Positions 41,533-53,514 of a stretch of DNA of 64,000 nucleotides are shown here, one piece after another (position 1 is the first letter of the stretch; each line of letters begins with the position of its first letter). The notes under the pieces are model-generated. The model made no database searches. It had not been told where the DNA came from and saw only the letters and a list, made by a program, of their open reading frames with translations. Source of the stretch: Rana temporaria (lineage: Eukaryota > Chordata > Amphibia > Anura > Ranidae); the NCBI RefSeq assembly GCF_905171775.1, contig NC_053497.1:107300157-107364156 (forward strand), read 5' to 3'. A program made the position numbers and the translations under genes.

Positions 41533-42955
41533 CCACTTGACAACTGGGCACTTAAACCGCCTTAATAACCAGACCAATTTTGAGCTTTCGGTGCTCTCAC
41601 ATTTTGAATAATAATTACTCTGTACCCAAATACAAATTTGTCCTTTTTTTCACACAAATAGAGCTTTATTTTGATGGTATTTAATCACCGTTGGGTCTTT
41701 TATTTTTTGCGTTATAAGAGAAAAAAGACTGAAAATTCAGTAAAAAAATGAATTTTTCTTCCGCTATAAAATTTAGTAAATTAGTAATTTTTCTTCATAC
41801 ATTTTGGCCAAAATGTATACTGCTACATAGCTTTGGTAAAAATAAGTACAAATTGGTGTATATTATTTGGTCTTTCTGAAAGTTATAGGGGCAGATCTAC
41901 AAAGCGAGTAGATCTTTCAAATTTCCTGCGTCGTATCTTTGTTTTGAATCCTCAAAACAAGATACGACGGCATCTGGGTTAGATCCGACAGGCGTACGTC
42001 TTCATACACCTTCGGATCTAAGATGCAATTCTTCGGCGTCCGCTGGGTGGCGTTCCCGTCGTTTTCCGCATCGAGTATGCAAATTAGCTATTTCCGATGA
42101 TCCACAATGTACGAGCGGCCGTCGCATTCTTTTACGTCGTCTCTAGTCGGCTTTTTTCGGCGTATAGTTAAAGCTGCCGTTTGGTGGCGTACTCAATGTT
42201 AAGTATGGCCGTCGTTCCCGCGTATCATTTTAATTTTTTTTTTTTCATTTGCGTAAGTCGTCCGTGAATCAGGCTGGACGTAATTTGCGTCCACGTCAAA
42301 ACAATAACGTCCTTGCGACGTCATTTAGCACAATGCACGGCGGGAAATTTAGGGACGGCGCATGCGCAGTTCGTTCGGCGTGGGGACGTGCTTCATTTAA
42401 ATAAAACACGCCCCCCTACTCGCCGATTTGAATTCGGCACGTTACACCGCAAGAGTAACTTACGGCGCAAATTCTTCCAGGATTCAAACCAAAAAGTAAG
42501 TTACGGCGGCATAGCGTATCTCAGATACGCTGCGCCGGGGCAGATCTTTGTGGATCTGCCCCATAGAGTCCACAAGCTATGGTGCCAATATCTGAAAATT
42601 GATCACACCTGAAGTACTGACGCCCTATCTTATTTCTTGAGACCCCAACATGCCAGAAAAGTACAAATACCCCCCAAACACCCCTTTTTTGGAAATAAAA
42701 GTCATTCCAAGGTATTTAGAAAGAGGCGTTGTGAGTTTTTTGAAGTTGTAATTTTTCCCCACAATTCTTTGCAAAATCAAGATTTTTATATTTTATTTTT
42801 TTTTCACAAAATTGTCATATTAGCAGGTTATTGATCACACACAGCATATGCATAACACAAATTACACCCCAAAACACATTCTTCTATTACTCCTGAGTAT
42901 GGCGATACCACATGTGTGAGACTTTTATACAGCTTGGCCACATACAGAAGCCCAA
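41529..42955. mobile_element. TTAACCACTT-family element with nested MITE
   Basis: Starts TTAACCACTTGACAACTGGGC. The CAAATAGAGCTTTATTTTGATGG block near 41657 matches 10843 and, inverted, 63695. It is interrupted at 41888 and resumes at 42566. The right end is not recognisable before the gypsy RT begins near 42955. Confidence 0.65.
41888..42562. mobile_element. MITE with GGGGCAGATC ends, 675 bp
   Basis: GGGGCAGATCTACAAA at 41888 mirrors GTGGATCTGCCCC at 42562, with ATA on both sides (41885-41887, 42563-42565). The interior shares many blocks with 50219-50919: CGTCGTATCTTTGTTTTG, GACAGGCGTACGTCTT, GAGTATGCAAATTAGCTA. A 3-bp duplication would suit a PIF/Harbinger-like system; this is inference. 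No coding sequence. Confidence 0.85.
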
Positions 42956-42971
42956 TATGCAGGGAGCACCT

Positions 42972-43440
42972 TCAGGCGTTCTGGAGCACCCAGGCCAATT
43001 CTGACACCTCGATCAGGTTTATGTCACCAACAGTATGCTCCATCAGCCTCTGGAATGTGGCCGGAGCCCCCCCCCCCATCCTGTTAAACTTAAAGAACCC
43101 CAGCGGGCAAATAAATGCGGTCTTCTCCCCATTGTCAGGGTGCAAAAGGATCTGGTAGTGTCCATTCTTCAAGTCCAACATACTGAACCAGGCCCCCCCA
43201 GACAAACAATGAAGGGCATCTTTAATATGAGGGGTGGTGTACTCATCAGTGATGGCCCTCTTGTTCAAGGTTCTGTAATCGATACACAGCTGCAGCGTCC
43301 CATTCTTCTTCCTCGCCTTCACGATAGGGGAGGCATAAGGTTTCCTGGACTCCCCAATTACTCCTGACTTCTTCAGCTCAGCAAGCTGATCCCAGAGATC
43401 TTCCAGATTACTGATTGGTACCTGTCTTGCTCTTTCCCGG
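42972..43440 (-). pseudogene. Ty3/gypsy reverse transcriptase N-terminal part
   Basis: From 43322 leftward: KARKKNGTLQLCIDYRTLNK (motif 1-2), AWFSMLDLKNGHYQILLHP (motif A with catalytic Asp), EKTAFICPLGFFKFNRM (motif B region) and TFQRLMEHTVGDIN. The YLDD box would follow but the sequence ends at about 42972. Upstream to 43440 a shifted frame carries the RT lead-in. Confidence 0.93.
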
Positions 43441-43499
43441 AATGGTTTACCCTCCGGCGCTCTGTTCTTTCACCACTAGCTTAAATGCTTAATGCAATT

Positions 43500-43900
43500 G
43501 GGGGTGTTTTACTCTAAGCACATAATCTTCCTTTCCAGCCAATGGAACCAGTAGCCTCCTCACCAGGTCAGTGTTGGTCCCAATCAACATCACGTTTTGT
43601 TCAGCCCCGGGGGTCAGGGGCACACAACAGCCAGTGTGTCAAATGTCTCCATCTTCCCTGCTATGGATGGCCCAAAGATGATCCTGATTGGGATGTATCC
43701 ATCGTAAGGAAATTTCTCAGACCCAGTTCCCAAAATCTCCAGCTCTTCCAGCTTAGAAGTTTTGTTATAGAAGTCTCTTTATAACAGTGTTACATGTGTC
43801 CAGTAAGGCTTTGGTGTAGACGCCTTCCACTTGCACTGATACTATGAGGGAAGAGCCTACATTTCATTCTGACATGTCAGCTTGCTTTTTAGAGTGAGCC
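43500..43900 (-). pseudogene. Ty3/gypsy protease region
   Basis: On the minus strand near 43700-43600 a frame reads GYIPIRIIFGPSIAGKM and FDTLAVVCP, which resembles the second half of gypsy aspartic proteases, followed by a shift and VRRLLVPLAGKEDY. The catalytic DTG was not clearly found. Confidence 0.6.
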
Positions 43901-43999
43901 AAGTTCCCTTCTTTCCTTATTAACTGCTGAAAGGACCTAACAGTGGGGCCTTGGGATGTGGGGAAGCATTGATTCTCTGTGCCCTTTTCCCAACTTAGA

Positions 44000-44670
44000 T
44001 GGCTAGCTATCCGGCTTGGGTGGGGGTATAGGAGGTCTTCATCTTGCTCCTCGATCTGGCATTCCGATTCTTTCCACGGTTGGAGCTCTGGACTTTGTCA
44101 GACTTGCTCTTACACTGAGACCCCTTGAACTTTCCTGCCTTCTGAACAAAGAAGAGTTTTCTGTAAGACTTTCGGCACCTTGGCTGTAAGATCTGGTTCA
44201 ACCTTCTGAGGGCACTGGGCTCAGAAATGTCCTGGTTCTCCACCACGAAAGCACTTTTTTAGATCAGGCTTAGCCATTTGCATGCTTGCCTGAGCCTCCA
44301 TTGATTGCAGTAGGGTCTGTTGCATCTTGCCCCGAACCTAGATTTGAGTCAGCAACTCTACTGGGGCTGTCTCACTGACAGGCATAACAATGGGAGGGTT
44401 TGAGTAGTCATTTCACCTCAGTCTCCGTATCACTCTCCTCCTCAATGACACTCTTCTGCCTGAATCATCCGAGCTGACACCTTCTCTGCCTTGAGGTTAA
44501 ACTTTGACATCTCTATGAATCACTGGATTCTTTTTTTATCTAGCAAGGCTTCTTCCTCCCTTACTTTTTTCTCAATCTCAGGGTCACCAGAAACGCTTGT
44601 GTTCCCTTTAACATCTCAGTACAATCGGGTGATCAGATCTAGCACCCTGCAGAATTAGTTAGTGGACTTT
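44000..44670 (-). pseudogene. Ty3/gypsy gag C-terminal region with decayed zinc knuckle
   Basis: Near 44255-44210 on the minus strand the codons read Cys-x2-Gly-x4-His-x2-stop-x2-Cys. This is a CCHC zinc knuckle whose second Cys is now Gly, with a stop inside. Upstream, stretches rich in Glu and Lys (EIEKKVREEEALLDKKRIQ) precede it. Many stops elsewhere. Confidence 0.65.
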
Positions 44671-44678
44671 GTCAGCAT

Positions 44679-45216
44679 TAGGGATGAGCCGAACACCCCC
44701 CCGGTTCGGTTCGCATCAGAACCTTCGAACGTTCACGCAAACTTTAGCACCCCATTGAAGTCTATGGGACTCAAACATTCAAAATCAAAAGTGCCAATTT
44801 TAAAGGCTAATATGCAAGTTATTGTCCTAAAAAGGGTTTGGGGACCTGGGTCCTGCCCCAGGGAACATGTATCAATGCAAAAAAAAGTTTTATAAACATC
44901 AGTTTTTTCGGGAGCAGTGATTTTAATGATGTGTAAAGTGAAAAAAAAGTGAAATATTCCCTTAAATATCTTACCTGCTGGGTGTCTATAGTATGCCTGT
45001 GAAGTGGCACGTGTTTCCCGTGTTTAGAACTGTCCCTGCACAAAATTTAATTTCTATAGGAAAAAGGTAATTTAAAACTGCTTGCGGCTTTAATGTAATG
45101 TCGGGTCCCGACAATATGGATGAAAATCATTGAGAAAAATGGCAATTCGACGAACGGTCGAACATACGATGTTCGAGTTGAACATGAGTTCGACTCGAAC
45201 ACAAAGCTCATCCCTA
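44679..45216. mobile_element. hAT-like MITE, 538 bp, exact 8-bp duplication
   Basis: TAGGGATGAGC at 44679 mirrors GCTCATCCCTA ending at 45216. GTCAGCAT flanks both sides (44671-44678, 45217-45224), exact. It splits gypsy gag. The family's sub-terminal GAACATGAGTTCGACTCGAAC and GTTCGGTTCGCA phrases are present. No coding sequence. Confidence 0.95.
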
Positions 45217-45229
45217 GTCAGCATCATGG

Positions 45230-45784
45230 GGTCAATCCCTTTCTTCAGGGTGATCTAGTGTAGAATTCGATCCACTCTGGTAACACAGTCAGAAAGTATT
45301 TCACTATGGCCTGATCCATCTAACTTTCAAACTCTTCCTCTCCAGCAGGGGTTGGAATCTGCCCTGAGTAGAACCAAAGCTTCCAGTATACCTTATTGAC
45401 CAATGCTGTATTATTCGTCACTAAGCTCTCAACTACCTTGCTCATATTGGTATAGAAGGAGGCAGGGGGCAAACCAGCTGCAGGTATATCGGCTTTCATC
45501 GATACTGGCCTTATTGACCCGACATGTGAGCGATCCTCCACCAGGTCCCCATCCGGCAGCAATGGTATTACTTGAGCCTTCACCCCTTCTGACAAACTCA
45601 CAATGTCCCTCTGAAAGCAGGCTGGTATAGCCACTCTTCCCTCTAGCAAGGTATTGGTGCAATTCTGGCCACACTTGGTCCTTGTGTCGATGAGATATCT
45701 CCTTGCTCTGGCATTGCCTTCCTTACCAGATGCTGCACTTTCCTTTTGGTCCATTGGCTTCCAGGTATAGCCACCACTGTACAC
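45230..45784 (-). pseudogene. Ty3/gypsy gag N-terminal region
   Basis: A frame from 45784 to 45320 ends KLWFYSGQIPTPAGEEEFES and a stop; after it the frame continues MDQAIVKYFLTVLPEW before the MITE. The PTPAGEEEFE box is characteristic of a gypsy gag group related to PNMA-like proteins. The N-terminal 120 residues show DGDLVEDRSHVGSIRPVSM but no domain I can name. Start codon unsure. Confidence 0.72.
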
Positions 45785-45886
45785 AACTCTCGTCGACTAC
45801 CTTGTGTTAGACTCCACACGGCTGCGTCCATTCGCTCTTCATCTTTTGGCTCATGACACTGCTTGCTAGGGCCAACCATGAGGGGT

Positions 45887-45904
45887 ATCCCGGACAAGCC
45901 CCCA
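45887..45904 (-). promoter_or_regulatory. Primer-binding site for tRNA-Pro
   Basis: On the minus strand TGGGGGCTTGTCCGGGAT, which differs by one base from the classic proline-tRNA primer site of retroviruses and related elements. It lies 2 bases after the LTR end (…CGATACA). It fixes the LTR edge at 45907 and the element's direction. Confidence 0.85.
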
Positions 45905-45906
45905 AA

Positions 45907-46055
45907 TGTATCGCCACCCCTGTAAAGGCCACTGGAGGACAGCCACCAGACTGTAGCAAAGTAAATGAGTCGTGACAGTTCACCAGGGACTGAGGCTTTT
46001 GGAAGGGACTGAAGGCTAATCTCTTGCCTACCAACTATGGGACCTGGCATTTGAG
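45907..46055 (-). repeat. Gypsy LTR, 3' edge only
   Basis: Starts TGTATCGCCACC on the plus strand (i.e. ends ...GGCGATACA on the minus strand). I could not find the other LTR edge or a second LTR, so length is unknown. Confidence 0.6.
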
Positions 46056-47034
46056 GGAGCTACAAGCATTTAGGATGATGTTCTGTTATGTAATGCAAAA
46101 AGACATTATTAAATTTAACAAGGAAGCCATGATGGTCTCTGCCAACCTGAAACTCAGTGATGATGTATGTGAAAAGAAAGCCGATTAATGAGATCTGGAA
46201 TACCCTGGGACTTCTTTTGCATACTAGTCTGAGGAGGGGGGCAATCACTGTTTGTATTGTTAATTGTGCTAGTTAACTCACCTATTGTCTGCTAGCAAAC
46301 TGTTGTTGTTTATACTTGTAATAATGTGTATTTTACAGTATTTTGTATTCAGTATTGTAGGGGCCGGGAAGTCTGACCTGAAATGGGGATATCCAATTAA
46401 TCACAACATTGTCCAGATGGCTAGCTGTTTAATAAACTTAAAGTGGAGGTTCACCCTATAAAAAAAATTTAACATTACATCCAGCCCAGTCCTGCCTATA
46501 AAATGACACTGACCTTTTTTTTTTTCCACCGTAAATAGCGTTTAGCCGTAGAATTCACCGCGGCTTACGGGTAGGGAATCCCGCGGGATGGGATGCCAAT
46601 TGATTGACATGCTAAACAACGGCGCACACAGCACGTCACGACTTCCCGAAGGAAGCTCGGGTCGGCTCGGCTCTATTCGGCGGTTGGTTAATTTGACTAG
46701 CTCTATATGATGGGATTAGCCATGAGTCCGCTCTACCTTGTTACATAAACCATTGTGTGATATTTTGGGTAAATAGTTAGGTTATTGTTCATGTAGTGAC
46801 CGACCTACTTTTCAAGTGTATAAAAAGCCTAAATATCTGTACAATAAACAGTCTTTCTTTAGGATTTTATGTCACATCTTGTCTGTGTACAATGTTTGGG
46901 GGGAAAAAAAGGATGGTATTAGCTCTCAATAAGCTCAGAATGGTTTGAAGGGCAGAAAGTGCTGCTTGGCAGAAGGAAGCATCTAGTCAAGGTGCCCAAG
47001 CGGTTACATTACATGAGTATTTTACTAAGCATTC
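46056..47034. other. Unassigned; possible LTR and MITE pieces
   Basis: TTAAAGTGGAGGTTCACCC at 46438 looks like one end of a Kolobok-like MITE related to 47035-47543, but no right end was found. TATAAAAAGCC near 46818 followed by AATAAACAG near 46842 looks like LTR signals on the plus strand. Boundaries not settled. Confidence 0.4.
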
Positions 47035-47543
47035 TTAAAGCGGGGGTTCACCCTATCGACGGGAAATTTTTTTTTTTTCTTTTACCTTAAAATCAGGCAT
47101 TGTAGCGCGAGCTACAGTATGCCTGTCCCGAATTTTTTACCCCCGTACTCACCTTGTAGTCGTCCATCGAAGATACCGGGGAATGGGCGTGCCTATGGAG
47201 ACGGAGGATGATTGACGGCCGGCTCTGGCGCGTCACGCTTCTCCGGAAATAGCCGAAATAGGCTTGGTCTTCACGACGCGTGCGCATAGCCTGTGCGCAG
47301 GCGCCGTGAAGAGCCGAGACCTACTCCGGCTGTCTTCGGGGAGAGTGACGTGCCAGGGCCGGCCGTCAATCATCCTCCCTCTCCATAGGCACGCCCATTC
47401 CCCGCGGGAGCCGAAATCTACGATGGACGACTACAAGGTGAGTACGGGGTTAAAAAAATCGGGACAGGCATACTGTAGCTCGCGCTACAATGCCTGTCTC
47501 GATGGTAAAATGTGTCGGGGGGGGGGGTGAACTACCGCTTTAA
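47035..47543. mobile_element. Kolobok-like MITE, 509 bp, TTAA-flanked
   Basis: TTAAAGCGGGGGTTCACCCTA at 47035 mirrors GGTGAACTACCGCTTTAA ending at 47543. The interior is nearly palindromic: TTGTAGCGCGAGCTACAGTA (47100) is mirrored at 47473-47492, and CTCACCTTGTAGTCGTCCAT (47149) at 47422-47441. TTAA duplication and TTAAAG(C/G)GG-type ends fit the Kolobok/T2 group known from Xenopus. Confidence 0.88.
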
Positions 47544-47805
47544 GTCAGCAAAGAGCAAGTAATGTTAATGCAGATATTATTCAATCTCAAACTTTAGTCA
47601 TAGCAAGTATACAAATAATATGCAAAGCAAAGAAAGATCACAATACATCAAATGGTAATAACCAATATGCCCTGGAAAGAACCTATGACCCCAGGTATAA
47701 AAGGGAAGAGAATGGCCTTGTGACAAACTGCTCCCTTAAAATGCTGATGCATTGTGCAACGGGCACAGAAAGCAAACAGCACAATTTATAACACAATATG
47801 TGAAC
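47544..47805. other. No gene recognised
   Basis: Unique-looking AT-rich sequence between the MITE and the solo LTR. Confidence 0.4.
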
Positions 47806-47810
47806 AATGC

Positions 47811-48637
47811 TGTGACGAGATCCTTTTGCTCGCCCGGTTCTGCTCTCCCGACACTCCTCTGCTACCAGTGAGTCAGCTTGCAGATTGCAACGTCTGATGG
47901 TCCAGTCATCCAAGGTTCCGGGATCCAAACTACAGCTATGTGCCGTTCAGACCCATTAAGAACAAACACCAGGCAGGCTGTATGTAAGTTCAAACAGGAC
48001 TCTTTATTTTCAAGTACACAGCACACTTTTATACAGAATTTGTAACATCCCATTCCCAACAACCGCTTTCCTATTGGTCAATTGTAAAGTATATGCAGTT
48101 CTCACTCAGGTCCTCCTTGACCATGCAAATGAGGACTTGAAATAGTCAACAGGGATTGGCCCAATAGCTTGGATAGAAAGGCTTATGTGTATTGAGACAG
48201 AAGCCCCAGGGGGTAATCAATGTACACAATAGCCCGGTCTATTTAGCAGAACTTAATTACTACCTCTGAGAGGTTACATTTCTTTAGACAATAGAATGCT
48301 AATTCAATACAGCTGACAGGAGACTTCTGACCTTTAGAACAATACAAAGTCCCTTAGCGTAAACACATACATCTTCAAAAACACATAATAGATTCAATTA
48401 ACCTTCAATCCACAATTCTAGCCAGACGGACTGTCTCCGACAGAAGACACCCACACCTGATAATCAAAAGGCTTTAAAACAGGGTTATCACATAATGGAA
48501 ATGTCTTTCACAATTCAGCTTACTTGGCTTATTCAATGCAAGGACACCTGCTTTTAAGATGCTAACAGCTTGTAATGTCCCTCTCCTGTGTAACAGATGT
48601 CAAGTAGAAACACTTTAATATCTCAAGATCCATGACA
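47811..48637 (-). mobile_element. Solo LTR of a retrovirus-like element
   Basis: AATGC flanks both ends (47806-47810 and 48638-48642), a 5-bp duplication. On the minus strand the LTR begins TGTCATGGATC and ends CTCGTCACA. A TATA-like TATAAAAGTGTG (about 48026-48037) and an AATAAAG poly-A signal (about 48003-48011) are correctly ordered before a ~195-bp end region. No internal coding sequence, so the element was lost by LTR-LTR recombination. Relation to the ERV at 31866 is unknown. Confidence 0.85.
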
Positions 48638-48642
48638 AATGC

Positions 48643-49629
48643 AATAAGCAAATTCTAAGTAAGATACAGTGTATACAAAAGATCCTATGCACTACCACCT
48701 TCCACAAGTTACTAAATAACAATAAAGTAGTAATAGTTTGAAGCAGCAGCTCACATCAGTTATTGTGTCCCCACATGTACAAATGAAGAGGTTTTAATTA
48801 TAATGTGGCACCTTGCTTTAATGTAAATAGCGTTCAATGAAAATAAATAAACTTTTAATTATATCTAATGGTATAATATGATATTGACAGGAAGGATTGG
48901 AGAGATTCCAATCTCTATGAGGCTCATAGTTAATGGCATGTATTGCTGAGAGTACCGGACAGTTGTGTGAATTATCAGGAGAGAGAGAGAGAGAGAGAGA
49001 AATGGGTTGGGGTGGACCACCTGGAGACCTCCCTAGGTTAATGGTAACATTTCTAACAAAAGCCTTCTTTAAAAGGCCAGATTGCGATCGTAGAAAAAGG
49101 AAAACTGAACAGCTCATCATGGAGAGAGAGAGCTTCCAACACCGCGGTGAAAACTGTCAGCCTTACCAATTACCAGGCGGCTGTCCAAACCCTGGCAGCC
49201 CAGCATAATGCAGTAATTGTCTTATTTCCAGAGCAACTCATTAAACTACTAATTATCCCCATTATGTTTAAAACAGCGACATTAGGAAAAATAAGGCAGC
49301 GGCAGGACTGTACAGAAAGATTATAATTATATTGATTTTTATGAATTCCTATAAATATAACAGTGATTATTTCCTCTGTGTTTGTGTACTTAATATAAGT
49401 TGCTAGGCACAGAATATGATTATCAGTAGCAAAAAAACTATGAAAAAAGTGGACACTGGAATGGCTAAAGAGTACCTGTCATCACAAAAAGCAGAGTATA
49501 CTGTTGTAGAAGTTCACTAAATGAAAACATGATTCTGCCTGTCAGTTTTCAGATTACAAATTATGTACACTCTTTTTAAGCATTTGTAGCCCCCGGCACT
49601 GTGTGGCATTTTAATACGAAGTCAGGAAT
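48643..49629. other. Unassigned; possible conserved non-coding DNA
   Basis: No coding frame of note. 48818-49000 and 49215-49420 are AT-rich with TAATTA-type and AATTATATTGATTTTT motifs and lack the repeat signatures seen elsewhere. A short GA run lies at 48970-48999. Confidence 0.35.
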
Positions 49630-51190
49630 TTAACCACTTCAGATCCTGCCCATAGTCAAATGACGTCCACAGATGGGATCTCTCATCCTGGGTGGACGTC
49701 ATATGACGTCCTGGGCTTCCCAGCCGTCTAGGGGGTGCCAGGGGCATTGCTCGGGACCCGCTGCGCGTGCCCGGCGGACGCAATGTCTGCCGGGCACCCG
49801 CGATTGCCCACAATCACAGCAGGACCGTGGATCTGTGTGTGTAAACACACAGATCCATGTCCTGTCAGAGTTGAGGAGACCGATGTGTGTTCTCAGTACA
49901 GAGGAACACAGATTGGTCTCCTCCCCTTGTAAGTCCCCTCCCCCTACAGTTAGAATCATTCCCTAGGGAACATATTTAACCCCTTCAGTGCCCCCTAGTG
50001 TTAACCCCTTCCCTGCCAGTCACATTTACACAGTCATCAGTGCAGTTTTATAGCACTAATCGCTGTATAAATGTGAATGGTCCTAAAAATGTGTCAAAAG
50101 TGTCTGATATGTCCATCGCAATGTCATGGTCACAATAAAAATCGCAAGATTGCCGCCATTACTAGTAAAAAAAAAAAAAAAAAAGCAATAAATCTATCCC
50201 CTATTTTGTAGACACTATGGGCCAGATCCACAAACGAATTACGCCGGTGTATCTATGGATACGCAGCGTAATTTCAAAGTTCCCCCGTCGTATCTTTGTT
50301 TTGTATACACAAAACAAGATACGACTGAATGAGGGATCGATCCGACAGGCGTACGTCTTAGTACGCCGTCGGATCGTAGGTGCATATTTACGCTGGCCGC
50401 TAGGTGGCGTTTCCATTGAATTCCGCGTCGAGTATGCAAATTAGCTAGATACACGAACGTACGTCGGGCCGGCGCATTTTTTTACGTAGTTTGTGTAAGG
50501 CTTTTTTCAGGCGTATAGTTACCCCTGCTATATGAGGCGTATCCTATGTTAAGTATGGCCATCGTTCCCGTGTCAAATTTTGAAAATGTTACGTCGTTTG
50601 CGTAAGTCGTTCGCGAATAGGGTGTTGCGTAGAATGATGTCACCGTCGTAAGCATTGGCTTGTTCCGGTTTAATTTCGAGCATGCGCACTGGGATACCCC
50701 CACGGACGACGCATGTGCAGTTGAAAAAAAACTTCATTTACGTTGGGTCAAGACGTATTTACATAAAACACGCCCTTACGTCACCTAAGTTACACTACGC
50801 CGCCTTACGGCGGAAATTCTTTCAGGATACAAAAAAAACCTGTAAGTTACGGCGGCGTAGCGTATCTGAGATATGCTACGCCGGACGAAAGAATGCGCCG
50901 CGCTACGTGGATCTGCCCCTATGACTTTTGCGCAAACCAATCAATATACGCTTATTGCGATTTTTTTTACCAAAAATATGTAGAAGAATACATATCGGCC
51001 TAAACTGGGGAAAATTATTATTATTTTTTTTAAATTGTGATATTTATTAAATCAAAAAGTAAAAAATGGTGTTATTTTCAAAATTGTCGCTCTTCTTTTG
51101 TTTATAGTGCAAAAAATAAAAACCGCAGAGGTGATCAAATACCACCAAAAGAAAGCTCTATTTGTGGGAAAAAAAAGACGTAAATTTTGT
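49630..51190. mobile_element. TTAACCACTT-family element with nested MITE
   Basis: Starts TTAACCACTTCAGATCCTG. Contains the CATATGACGTC hairpin (49660-49711), CCCTAGTGTTAACCCCTTCCCTGCC (49992), and CAAATACCACCAAAAGAAAGC (51138) blocks shared with 62971-63830. The right end is lost where the simple repeat begins. Split by the MITE at 50219. Confidence 0.75.
50219..50919. mobile_element. MITE with GGGCAGATCCAC ends, 701 bp
   Basis: GGGCCAGATCCACAAACG at 50219 mirrors CTACGTGGATCTGCCCC at 50919; TAT flanks both sides (50216-50218, 50920-50922). Second full copy of the family at 41888-42562, same orientation and blocks. GC-rich, CpG-dense, no coding sequence. Confidence 0.88.
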
Positions 51191-51489
51191 TGAAATCGAA
51201 TTGGAATAGAAAAGATTAGAATAGAATAGAAAATAATAGAAAAGAATAAACTAGAAAAACAATAGAACAGAATAGAATAAAATATATTTTATTCGCTTTT
51301 GTTATATTGTTTTTGTAATCTATTATTTTCTATTCAAATCTTTTCTATTCTAATTCAAATTCATCCTATACGAAATTCGAACTTCTGAAGCCATCTTCCG
51401 AAATTTGAATTACGCATAGAATGAATTAGAATAGAAAAGATTACAAAAGAATAGAAAAGAAATAATAGAAAAGAATGGCATAGAAATAT

Positions 51490-51575
<86 letters not shown>

Positions 51576-51606
51576 AATAGACTAGAAAAACACTAGAACA
51601 GAACAG

Positions 51607-51651
<45 letters not shown>

Positions 51652-51731
51652 AAACTTCTTCCGAAATATGAATTTCATATAGAATGAAATAGGTTTTGAA
51701 TATAAAAGAATAGCATATAAAAGAAAAGACA

Positions 51732-51769
<38 letters not shown>

Positions 51770-51783
51770 CGTATTTTTCTATT

Positions 51784-51872
<89 letters not shown>

Positions 51873-52673
51873 TACATATATACACACACACACATATATA
51901 TATATACACATACATATGAATTGAATACAAAAGAATAGAATAGAAAATAAAACTAGAAAAACATATATCATATTTTATTCTGTTCTATTGTTGTCCAATT
52001 CTTTTCTATTATTCTCTATTTTCTATTCTATTCTAATCTTTTTAATTCGAATTCAAAATCATTCTATACGAAATTCGAATTTTGGAAAATGGTTATATAT
52101 ATATATAACCATTTTCCAAAATTCGAATTTCGTATAGAATGAATTTGAATAGAAAAGATTAGAATAGAAAATAATACAAAATAATTGACTAGAAAACCAA
52201 CAGAATAGAATAAAATATAATATATATTTTATTCTATTCTGTTCTATTGTTTTTTTAGGCTATTATTTTCTACTCTGTTCTAATCTTTTCTATTCAAATT
52301 CATTGTACATGAAATTCGAATTTTGGAAGATGGTTTTATATATATATTATATTTTTTTCTGTTCTATTGTTCTATTGTTTTTCTATGCTTTTACATACTT
52401 TTCTATTATTTTACATTCTATTCTAATCTTTTCTATTCAAATTCGAATTTTGGAAGATGTTAGAAATATATTTTCGAATTTGAATACAAAAGATTAGTAT
52501 AAAAAAATAGAAAAGAATAAACTAGAAAAACATATATTCAATTTTAATTTTATTCTATTTTTCTATTCTATTCTTTTCTATTCTATTCTTTTCTAATTCA
52601 AAATCATTCTATATGATCTTCGAATTTCGGAAAATGGTTATATTTGTAAAAATTAGGGTTAACCCTAACCCTA

Positions 52674-52734
<61 letters not shown>

Positions 52735-53465
52735 AATCCGAAATTCGAATAGAATGAATTTGAATAAAAAAGATTAGAATAGAAAATAGAAAAGAATAGA
52801 CTAAAAAAACAATAGAACCGAATATAATAAAATATAATAATAATTTTTATATAATTATATTTTATTCAATTCTATTGTTTTTCTATTCTATTCTTTTCCA
52901 TTCTAATTCAAAATTATTCTATACGAGTTTAGAATTTCGGAATCATTTCGGATTTTACTCTATTCTGTTCTATTGTTTTTCTACTATATTATATTCTTTT
53001 CCATTTTCTATTCCATTCTAATATTTTCTATTCTAATTCAAAATCATTCTATAAGAAATTTGAATTTCGGAAAATGGTTATATATGTAAATATATGTTAC
53101 ATATGTTATATGTTGTATATGTAAATATTAGGGTTAGTGTTAATAGAAAAGAATAGACTAGAAAAACAATAGAACAGAATATAACAAAATATAATAATAA
53201 TAATTTGTATATAATTATATTTTATTCTATTCTGTTCTATTGTTTTTCTATTCTAATTTTTTTCATCACGGAATCGAATCGAATCGTGGACTTGATAATC
53301 GTAATCGAATCGAATCGTGAGAGCGGTGAAGATGCGCAGCCCTAATATATATATATAATATTTTTTACTGTTCTGTTCTATTGTTTTTCTATGCTATTAT
53401 TTTACATTCTATTCTTATCTTTTCTATTCAAGTTCATTCTATAGAAAATTCCAATTTCAGAAGAC

Positions 53466-53514
<49 letters not shown>

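Larger units (their letters stand above)
42955..45906 (-). mobile_element. Ty3/gypsy LTR retrotransposon, truncated
   Basis: On the minus strand the order is primer-binding site (45887-45904), gag (45784 down to about 44000, with a hAT MITE inside), protease (about 43500-43900) and the start of RT (43440-42972). Everything after RT motif B is missing. The LTR begins at 45907 rightwards (TG...), but its far end was not located. Stops and shifts in every gene make it a fossil. Confidence 0.88.
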
